Shown here: piece after piece, positions 54,400 to 59,609 of the stretch
Position numbering within the stretch: the first letter of the stretch is position 1
Layout of the letters: each line of letters opens with the position of its first letter
From: Alistipes sp. CAG:435
GTDB lineage: Bacteria > Bacteroidota > Bacteroidia > Bacteroidales > UBA932
Direction: 5' to 3'
Assembly: GCA_000433355.1 (NCBI GenBank)
Contig: FR893138.1
Span: forward strand, 33,122-92,730
DNA: 59,609 bases
Position numbers and translations under genes: made by a program
Notes under the pieces: generated by a model
What the model was told of the DNA's origin: nothing
The model's input: the letters and a program-made list of their open reading frames with translations, nothing else
Databases searched by the model: none

Positions 54400-54764
54400 G
54401 CATATTCCTAATGGTCAATCACTTATCCTCCACGGATTTTTACCCGTTTGGAAATCCCATCCAGAAGGTTGCCACGACGAACCCTCCGCGCTTCGCGCTC
54501 CGTCCCTCCCAGCCTGACGGCTGGGCCCCTCCCGCTTATGGCCGCGGGTGGCCAAGGTTTGCTGTGGCAACCTTCTGGATGAACCGAGACAAAGTATTAA
54601 GGAGTTTGACTATGAGATTCAGGCAACCTTCCGCCAATAATATCTTAAACGTGAGGGGCGGCGCTTATGGGTGGTATAATTACATTATCTACTGTCAAGT
54701 CCGTAGTGACGATTCATCAGCTATCGCCAAGTAATCAGCCGACCCTCACGAGAAAGATTCAACG
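54400..54764. other. Gap between ATPase and permease genes with a palindromic element
   Basis: 365 bp containing copy A (54458-54581). Between 54650 and 54745, CGTGAGGG and CCCTCACG could pair as a long-range stem. No gene or RNA family is recognised. Confidence 0.55.
54458..54581 (+). repeat. Palindromic element, copy A (MITE/REP-like)
   Basis: 124 bp with perfect 18-bp terminal inverted repeats (CATCCAGAAGGTTGCCAC and GTGGCAACCTTCTGGATG). Interior hairpins GCGCTTCGCGC and CCCAGCC-TGAC-GGCTGGG. In copy B the second stem is CCCAGGC/GCCTGGG, a compensatory base-pair change. No coding capacity. Confidence 0.88.
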
Positions 54765-55445
54765 CTAAAGCTCGTTCTTCACGTCGGAGACGATCTGGCC
54801 GTCGAACAGGTCGATGGTGCGCTGTGCCACGGCGGCGTCTCTCTGGGAGTGGGTCACCATAACGATGGTCGTACCTTCCTTGTTGAGCTCGCTGAGGAGA
54901 TCCATGACCTCCTTACCGTTCTTGGAGTCCAGGTTACCGGTAGGCTCATCGGCGAGGATCAGCTTCGGACCTGCGACGACCGCACGGGCGATGGCGACTC
55001 TCTGCTGCTGACCTCCGGAAAGCTGCTGAGGGAAGTGCTGGGCTCTGTGGCTGATGGCCATTCTCTTCATAATCTCGGTGACCTTCTGCTTACGCTCGGC
55101 CGCGGAGATGTTCAGGTACCTCAACGGAAGCTCGATGTTCTCATAGACATTCAGTTCATCGATCAGGTTGAAGCTCTGGAACACGAATCCGATGTTGCCC
55201 TTACGGAACTTGGTGCGCTCCTTTTCCTTGAGCTGGCTGACCTCCGTGCCGAGAAGTTCGTAGGAGCCTCCGGTAGGGTTGTCAAGAAGGCCGAGGATGT
55301 TCAGAAGGGTTGACTTACCGCAACCGGAAGGACCCATGATGGCGACGAATTCTCCGTCAGCGATTTCGAATGAAACTCCATTGAGGGCTGTTGTCTCGAT
55401 CTCCTCTGTTCTGAAGACCTTGGACAGATTTGTGACTTTAATCAT
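54765..55445 (-). CDS. ABC transporter ATP-binding protein (LolD/MacB type)
   Basis: 226 aa, a single nucleotide-binding domain. Walker A GPSGCGKSTLLNILG near residue 38, Q-loop FVFQSFNLIDELNVYENIEL, signature LSGGQQQRVAIARAV near 142, Walker B LILADEPTGNLDS near 160 and the switch His in VMVTHSQRDAA. This is the LolD/FtsE/MacB subfamily that drives FtsX-type permeases. Forms the energy unit for the two permeases encoded downstream. The HlyD-type adaptor gene ends 45 bp upstream. Confidence 0.94.
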   Translation of the reverse strand: MIKVTNLSKVFRTEEIETTALNGVSFEIADGEFVAIMGPSGCGKSTLLNILGLLDNPTGGSYELLGTEVSQLKEKERTKFRKGNIGFVFQSFNLIDELNVYENIELPLRYLNISAAERKQKVTEIMKRMAISHRAQHFPQQLSGGQQQRVAIARAVVAGPKLILADEPTGNLDSKNGKEVMDLLSELNKEGTTIVMVTHSQRDAAVAQRTIDLFDGQIVSDVKNEL

Positions 55446-55490
55446 GGCTTTGAAAAATTTTATTTGTTATTGTTTATATTCATTAATCAA

Positions 55491-56747
55491 TTAGAAGACA
55501 AGCACATCGCTGTCGCCGTAGTTGTCGTAGGAGGAGGTGATGACCTTCTCGCCAGGCTCCAGCCCTTCAAGCACCTCATAGAACTGAGGGTTCTGACGAC
55601 CGATGCGGATCTCGCGCTTGACAGCCTTGCCTCCATCCTTGCTGACCACATAGATCCACTTGCCTCCCGTCTTCTGGTAGAATGTCCCGCGAGGGATGAG
55701 GACCGCCCGCTCCGGCTGACCGAGCTGAAGGTTCAGGTAATATGTCTGGCCGGTCCTGATGTTGTCGGGCTGCTGGCCCTCGAACTTGAAGTCCGCCTGG
55801 AACTTGCCGTCACGCACCTCCGGATAGACCTTGCGCACCTGCGCGTCGTACTTCTCGCTCTGACGCTCAAATGTGGCGTCGAGTCCCGGAACCACACGGT
55901 CAATATAGTGTTCATCTATCTTAGCCTCAATCTTGTAGCTACCCTCGGAGTTGATCTGGCCGATCTTGGTGCCGGCACCGATGTATTGGCCAAGGTTCGC
56001 ATCCAACAGTCCGAGAACCCCGTTGATCGGAGCCTTGATCGTAAGGCTCTCCTTGCGGCGGCGTATGAGTTGCATGTTCATCTTCATGTTGTCAAGACTC
56101 TCGCGCAGACTCAGGAGTTGGGTCGAACGGTAGAGACTGTCCTGCTCCATACTCTTGAGAGTCAGGTCAAGGTTCTGCTGCGAAAGCTCATAATCCTCCT
56201 GGGCCTTGAGGTAATCCTCCTTTGAGATGAGCTTCTCCTTGTAAAGCTGCTGGTTCTGCTCGAATGCCCTCTTGTTACGCCTGGCCTCGGAGGCGTAGCG
56301 GAGACGGTTCTGCTCATGGGAGAGTTTCTGCTGCTCCATCGAGATCATCGTGTTACGAAGGATGTTCTCCTTTTCCGCAAGCTCAGCCTCGGCGTTAAGT
56401 ATCTGAAGGTCAAGGTTATCATTGGACAGCACAAGAATCGGTTCCCCGGCCTTGACGGTGGAGCCTTCCTCGACGATGATCTTCTGGACGGTACCGCCTT
56501 CGAGCGGGCTGATCTGGATTGTGACCATTGGCTGTACCTGACCGCTCACACGGATATAGTCGTTGAACTGTCCGTCAGTCACCTGGCTGACCGTGATCGT
56601 GTCCTTGTCAACCCTGAGGGTCTTGGAATTGTCTCTGAACACGAGGTAGAGCACGAACACTACCACGATGGCTCCAAGCCAGTAAGGCATCGCCTTTTTT
56701 GTGAAGGCTGATCTCCAACCTTTCTTTTTCTCGATTATCTTGTCCAT
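55491..56747 (-). CDS. HlyD/MacA-type periplasmic adaptor protein
   Basis: 418 aa. An N-terminal anchor helix (YWLGAIVVVFVLYLVF) precedes a beta-barrel and lipoyl segment (GGTVQKIIVEEGSTVKAGEP), a long alpha-helical hairpin (about 110-235, ELAEKENILRNTMISMEQQK ... LKSMEQDSLYRSTQLLSLRE) that docks on TolC, the second lipoyl half (LTIKAPINGVLGLLDANLGQ) and membrane-proximal domain (GTFYQKTGGKWIYVVSKDGG). Bridges the ABC permease to TolC in a MacAB-TolC-like machine. Lies 73 bp downstream of the tolC-like gene, with a REP-like hairpin in the gap. Confidence 0.92.
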   Translation of the reverse strand: MDKIIEKKKGWRSAFTKKAMPYWLGAIVVVFVLYLVFRDNSKTLRVDKDTITVSQVTDGQFNDYIRVSGQVQPMVTIQISPLEGGTVQKIIVEEGSTVKAGEPILVLSNDNLDLQILNAEAELAEKENILRNTMISMEQQKLSHEQNRLRYASEARRNKRAFEQNQQLYKEKLISKEDYLKAQEDYELSQQNLDLTLKSMEQDSLYRSTQLLSLRESLDNMKMNMQLIRRRKESLTIKAPINGVLGLLDANLGQYIGAGTKIGQINSEGSYKIEAKIDEHYIDRVVPGLDATFERQSEKYDAQVRKVYPEVRDGKFQADFKFEGQQPDNIRTGQTYYLNLQLGQPERAVLIPRGTFYQKTGGKWIYVVSKDGGKAVKREIRIGRQNPQFYEVLEGLEPGEKVITSSYDNYGDSDVLVF

Positions 56748-56782
56748 AATGTTTGTTATTATTCGTTGATTATTTCTGAGGT

Positions 56783-56807
56783 GGTCGCTTCGACAGGCTC
56801 AGCGACC
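56783..56807. repeat. REP-like palindrome between tolC-like and adaptor genes
   Basis: GGTCGCT and AGCGACC close a hairpin around TCGACAGGCTC. It shares CTTCGACARGCTCAG with the U32 insert and the copy at 58325. Position within the operon could modulate the relative expression of flanking genes. Confidence 0.7.
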
Positions 56808-56820
56808 GGCACGGTCATAT

Positions 56821-58176
56821 TCATTGATTGATGTAATCCACTCCGTTATAGTAGTTGACCACGCTGCGCTTGATGAAGTAGGTCAGCAGCGAGTTGAGCC
56901 GCTGGGCGTTCGCCTCAAGGTAGTTGTTCGATGCGGTCTGGAACTCGATCGGAGAGATTAACCCCTGCTCCAACTTTTTCATATTCAATGAATATGCTTC
57001 CTCCTGCACATCGGATTTTCTCTGCGCCTGAATATAGGCGGCCGACGCTCCGTCGCGATCCTGGACAGCCCTGCGCACCTCGGCGGAGATGTCCCTCATC
57101 TTCTGGTCGTACTCGGCTGAAGCCTTGGCGACCGCGTTCTTCTTCCTTGCGATGTTGCTGTGTCGCTGAAGTCCTGAGAAGATCGGAATATTCAGGGACA
57201 GCTGGACATATTCACCACCATTGTTCTTGAACTGCGTGCGGAAAGGGTCGGATGCCGAGCCGCTGCCAGGGTAGGTGAAGTAAGTCGTGGACCATCCTGC
57301 GTAGGCGTTCAGCGAAGGGAGAAGCTGCCATCTGGCTGTGCTGAGCTCACGCTTGGCGTTCAAGAGGTTATAGCGTGCCACACGTGCGGCCGGGTTGTTC
57401 GCCTGCGCGAAATCAACCATATCCTCCAGAGCCAAGGAATCGGTCAGCATCCTTTCGCTGTCAAGGGCCACCGGAAGCTCAGTGTCGATGACAAGCTCGT
57501 GATCCTCAGACCAGAACATCACGTCCTCAAGTGTGATCTTAGCGTCGTTGAGCTTGTTGTTGGCCTCAACGAGTTGGTACTGCTTGTCTGCAAGGTTGGA
57601 ATCCATCTCCACAACATCCGCGTGACCCTTCTGTCCAAGTTCCTCCTGACGGCGGGCTTTTGTGAGAGATTCCTCGGCGACCTCTACCTGAGCCTTGTAG
57701 ATGTCGGCCAGCTGGCTGTAATAGAGCACGTTGCAGTAGGCTTCCATCGTGGCGAGGCAGATGTCAGCCTCAATCTGGTCTTCCTGCGAGTTGCCAAGAG
57801 CGATGGAAGTCTTGGAGATCTTCATATTGTTCACGGCCTTGAATCCGTTGAAGAGGGCAATGCCGGCGCTTACACCATAACTGTTGTGGAACGAGGTTGT
57901 GGTGACGTAGGTGTTGGTCTTAGGGTCAACCGCACGTCCGAAGTTATAGTAAGCCGAGCTGCTTCCGCTTATCTCAGGGGTGAACGCATCGAAGATCGCA
58001 TCCCTTCTCGCAAGCCGTGCGTCACCATTGGACGCCTGCTGGATCCTCACCTTGGTGCTGTTGCTGATCGCATATTCCATACAATCCTTCAGCGTCATCG
58101 GATTAGGAAGCGACTCCTGCGCGAAAACCGGAGCGGCGACCATCATCGCGAATGTTATGAATATTGTCTTTTTCAT
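56821..58176 (-). CDS. TolC family outer-membrane efflux protein
   Basis: 451 aa. Signal peptide (MKKTIFITFAMMVAAPVFAQ), then the two-fold TolC repeat: helices from MTLKDCMEYAISNSTKVRIQ, strands around SAYYNFGRAVDPKTNTYVTT and YGVSAGIALFNGFKAVNNMK, and second-half strands YVQLSLNIPIFSGLQRHSNI with closing helix QAQRKSDVQEEAYSLNMKKL. It forms the trimeric outer-membrane duct. First gene of the export cluster; AAGGA precedes the ATG. Transcription is predicted from the sigma-54 promoter 32 bp upstream. Confidence 0.93.
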   Translation of the reverse strand: MKKTIFITFAMMVAAPVFAQESLPNPMTLKDCMEYAISNSTKVRIQQASNGDARLARRDAIFDAFTPEISGSSSAYYNFGRAVDPKTNTYVTTTSFHNSYGVSAGIALFNGFKAVNNMKISKTSIALGNSQEDQIEADICLATMEAYCNVLYYSQLADIYKAQVEVAEESLTKARRQEELGQKGHADVVEMDSNLADKQYQLVEANNKLNDAKITLEDVMFWSEDHELVIDTELPVALDSERMLTDSLALEDMVDFAQANNPAARVARYNLLNAKRELSTARWQLLPSLNAYAGWSTTYFTYPGSGSASDPFRTQFKNNGGEYVQLSLNIPIFSGLQRHSNIARKKNAVAKASAEYDQKMRDISAEVRRAVQDRDGASAAYIQAQRKSDVQEEAYSLNMKKLEQGLISPIEFQTASNNYLEANAQRLNSLLTYFIKRSVVNYYNGVDYINQ

Positions 58177-58207
58177 ATTTCTTTTTCCTTTTCGGTAAAA
58201 GTCATAA

Positions 58208-58222
58208 GCATTAGGCGTGCCA
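58208..58222 (-). promoter_or_regulatory. Sigma-54 (-24/-12) promoter of the TolC/HlyD/ABC export operon
   Basis: On the minus strand TGGCACGCCTAATGC: GG at 58221-58220 and GC at 58209-58208 are separated by exactly 10 nt, and TGGCACG is a perfect -24 element. Only the base before the -12 TGC departs from TTGC. The start codon is 32 bp downstream. This matches the presence of a sigma-54 activator gene in the same cluster. Confidence 0.85.
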
Positions 58223-58276
58223 AAATATTCAATTAATTAGTTATGAATATTTTAGCAATTTTAGCGATTTGGGAAA

Positions 58277-58317
58277 GTGTAAAGAAATTTAACACTGGGT
58301 GTAAAGAAACTTTACAC
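58277..58317. promoter_or_regulatory. Tandem dyad activator sites upstream of the sigma-54 promoter
   Basis: 58299-58317 is GTGTAAAGAAACTTTACAC, a perfect 8+3+8 palindrome. 58277-58295 is GTGTAAAGAAATTTAACAC, the same site with one arm changed. Centres are 22 bp apart (two helical turns, same face) and lie 65-100 bp upstream of the -24/-12 element, the normal place for NtrC-type enhancer sites. Predicted to bind the regulator encoded at 46387. Confidence 0.8.
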
Positions 58318-58324
58318 TTTCACC

Positions 58325-58354
58325 GATCACTTCGACAAGCTCAGCAACCTGATC
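58325..58354. repeat. REP-like element upstream of the tolC promoter
   Basis: GATCACTTCGACAAGCTCAG plus CAACCTGATC; shares 17 bp (TCACTTCGACAAGCTCAG) with the U32 insert. It sits between the LysO gene end and the activator sites. Confidence 0.65.
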
Positions 58355-58369
58355 TTCCCTGCATTGACG

Positions 58370-58972
58370 TCAGATCGTGCACCAGAATGTGACGATGAAC
58401 GGGATGGAGAATTCGAGGACGAAGCCATGGAAGAGAGAGATCACTGAATATTCCTTGCCGGAGGATGCCATGATGATCGGAAGTGTGGTGTCCATCGATG
58501 TAACGCCACCGGCGGCTATCGGAGCGAGCGGACCACCTATTCTGACAAGAAGCGGAGCCAGCAGAAGCGTGGCCATCTCCCTTATGATGTTGGACAACAA
58601 TGCAACGGTACCGAGTTCGGCGCCACGGTAACCGGTTATGAATATGCTGGAGAGGGAATAGTAGCCGAATCCGGAGCCAACGGCCAGACAGTCTGTGGCC
58701 GACCTTCCGGGCAGAATCAGTGCGGCCGCAAGCGCCCCGGCGAATGTGCCGAGCATAGTTCCGACTGGAAGCAAAGCCATTCGCACATCAAGGGACTTGA
58801 ATCTGGAGACAATGTTCCTGTCACTTCCCACACCTATCCCCACGAAGAAAAGCAGGGCACACAAGGCGTAGAATGTCAGGTTCCCTTCCACAATTTTCTC
58901 CGGCACAATTCCGGACAGGCCGGCAAGGATGCCAAGGACGAAGAAGCCTACTATCACAAGACTGCCTTTCAT
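58370..58972 (-). CDS. LysO family transporter, C-terminal half (split form)
   Basis: 200 aa, about six membrane helices. Corresponds to the second part of LysO/YbjE (DUF340), the lysine exporter of E. coli: FVGIGVGSDRNIVSRFKS, then GSGFGYYSLSSIFITGYRGA and GGVTSMDTTLPIIMASSGKE, which are family hallmarks. Its ATG overlaps the stop of the small upstream gene by 4 nt, so the two polypeptides are coupled and together equal one LysO. Not a frameshift: each half has its own start and ends at a natural helix boundary. Export of lysine or a related amino acid is inferred. Confidence 0.85.
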   Translation of the reverse strand: MKGSLVIVGFFVLGILAGLSGIVPEKIVEGNLTFYALCALLFFVGIGVGSDRNIVSRFKSLDVRMALLPVGTMLGTFAGALAAALILPGRSATDCLAVGSGFGYYSLSSIFITGYRGAELGTVALLSNIIREMATLLLAPLLVRIGGPLAPIAAGGVTSMDTTLPIIMASSGKEYSVISLFHGFVLEFSIPFIVTFWCTI

Positions 58973-59244
58973 GTCCTTCTCTTTTCGGATTTAAGATGAC
59001 GCCACAAAAGCCAGGCGAATAAACAGCTACCAGCCAGAGACAACACAGCAATGAGCAAAGCGTCCAGACCAAGCGACGGAAGTGATGAGATTATCGTCCT
59101 GTTCCCTCCGACCTCAACACCCAGAAGAAACAGCAGAGACCAGATCAGAATGGTTGTCAACTTTGAGACCCACCCGCAGTCTCTGTTCCTCAAAAGCCTT
59201 CCGGCCGCGATTCCCGCAAACAAGAATAATATAACGGTAAACAT
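58969..59244 (-). CDS. LysO family transporter, N-terminal half (split form)
   Basis: 91 aa, three membrane helices (MFTVILFLFAGIAAGRLL, LTTILIWSLLFLLGVEVGGN, LDALLIAVLSLAGSCLFAWL). The FLLGVEVGGN element mirrors FFVGIGVGSD in the partner, as in the internal repeat of full-length LysO (about 300 aa). The tail is basic (RHLKSEKRRT). First gene of the pair. No clear -7 box upstream. Confidence 0.83.
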   Translation of the reverse strand: MFTVILFLFAGIAAGRLLRNRDCGWVSKLTTILIWSLLFLLGVEVGGNRTIISSLPSLGLDALLIAVLSLAGSCLFAWLLWRHLKSEKRRT

Positions 59245-59488
59245 TCTATTTGAGCCTTGTACAATTTTCTATTTTCTATGCCAATTTCCAAATCGACATC
59301 ACACCACATTTCATTTGAACATTTCTATCATGCAAAACTAACAACTATTCTCCAAACATTCGGAATCAGAGAATAATATTTGATTCTTGATGGTCACTGG
59401 AACGGCATTCTCCCGTACAAACCACGTCATATTACAATTTTGTCCACGCTAACTGTCATCCGCCGGATAAACGTGTTGATTTGCACAG

Positions 59489-59521
59489 TTTGTCCGGCTG
59501 AAAGGCTTCTCGCCGGACAAA
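59489..59521. terminator. Hairpin with 10-bp perfect stem
   Basis: TTTGTCCGGC (59489-59498) and GCCGGACAAA (59512-59521) enclose a 13-nt loop. A third related word, GCCGGATAA, lies at 59462. It could terminate a transcript from beyond the edge, or be a repeat end. Confidence 0.4.
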
Positions 59522-59543
59522 ACTTCAAGGTAAGATATGAATA

Positions 59544-59609
59544 AAATTAGGAAATTATATAGGAATTGGCTAACATTTTCCTTATGATGCTGATATTTAA
59601 GTAATTGTG
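59544..59609. repeat. Dispersed repeat, copy 2 (runs off the window)
   Basis: Aligns with 21797-21861, sharing ATTAGG, TATATAGG, CTTAT and GCTGATATTTARGYAATTGTG at the same offsets. The full element extends past the edge. Confidence 0.55.

Larger units (their letters stand above)
59245..59609. other. Gene-free window end with hairpin and repeat
   Basis: 365 bp without a gene inside the window. It contains a hairpin (59489-59521) and the second copy of a dispersed repeat (59544-59609). A gene may begin beyond the edge. Confidence 0.55.

Noticed and set aside
54411..54734. 107-codon plus-strand open frame over the palindromic element
   Set aside because: It reads through the hairpin repeat, has no family resemblance and lies antisense within the export operon.
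58969..58972. Frameshift breaking a single lysO gene
   Set aside because: The ATGA overlap gives the second half its own start codon, and both halves have natural helix boundaries, so a genuine two-gene form is more likely.

Overview
The window is a chromosomal segment of a Bacteroidales bacterium (phylum Bacteroidota) of roughly 50% GC. The evidence is a SusC/SusD pair, a hybrid two-component regulator with an AraC-type output, a fused SecDF, a DNA topoisomerase I without a C-terminal Cys4 finger, DUF4988-type lipoprotein remnants, and -7 boxes of the Bacteroides type (TAnnTTTG) in front of many genes. The genus cannot be fixed from the sequence alone.

Layout. 1-2232 (-): 5' part of a secreted M16-like protein without the zinc motif. 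2347-5376 (+): secreted TPR protein and a U32 (RlhA-type) protein carrying an in-frame palindromic repeat. 5377-7907: gene relics (DUF4988 start fused to a YhcH end), a higBA toxin-antitoxin pair and a lipoprotein. 8020-12356 (-): prmC, ddl and a class A penicillin-binding protein, in one transcriptional direction. 12463-16045: topA, an Lrp/AsnC regulator and ispD. 16134-21779 (+): the rod-shape operon mreB-mreC-mreD-mrdA-rodA. 21780-22766: about 1 kb without genes, full of inverted and direct repeats, followed by tRNA-Leu(UAA).

22916-39180 is a glycan-utilisation locus. The left arm (-) encodes a 157-159 aa secreted protein, a ThuA protein, a hybrid sensor/regulator, a ROK sugar kinase, SusC and SusD. 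The right arm (+) encodes a NagB-like protein, an FHS-type sugar transporter, a second ThuA protein and a GH9 glycosidase. SusCD would import oligosaccharides, GH9 cut them, the MFS protein move sugars across the inner membrane, and the kinase and NagB-like enzyme feed glycolysis. An amino-sugar or beta-glucan substrate is inferred. 39181-44378 (-) holds a DUF486 protein, aspA and secDF.

44515-58176 forms a regulated export module. The + strand carries a PD40 protein, a sigma-54 response regulator and its histidine kinase. The - strand carries TolC, HlyD-type adaptor, LolD/MacB-type ATPase and two MacB/FtsX permeases. The tolC start is preceded by a near-consensus sigma-54 promoter and two 19-bp dyads with 22-bp centre spacing, so the two arms are probably regulator and target. 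One permease gene lies between inverted copies of a 124-bp palindromic element whose central hairpin shows compensatory changes. The window closes with a split LysO-type exporter and a dispersed repeat.

Across the whole window the hexamer GAATAT/ATATTC is strikingly over-represented (about 170 loci by eye against roughly 25 expected). It occurs in several reading frames, on both strands and between genes, but is almost absent from aspA and secDF.
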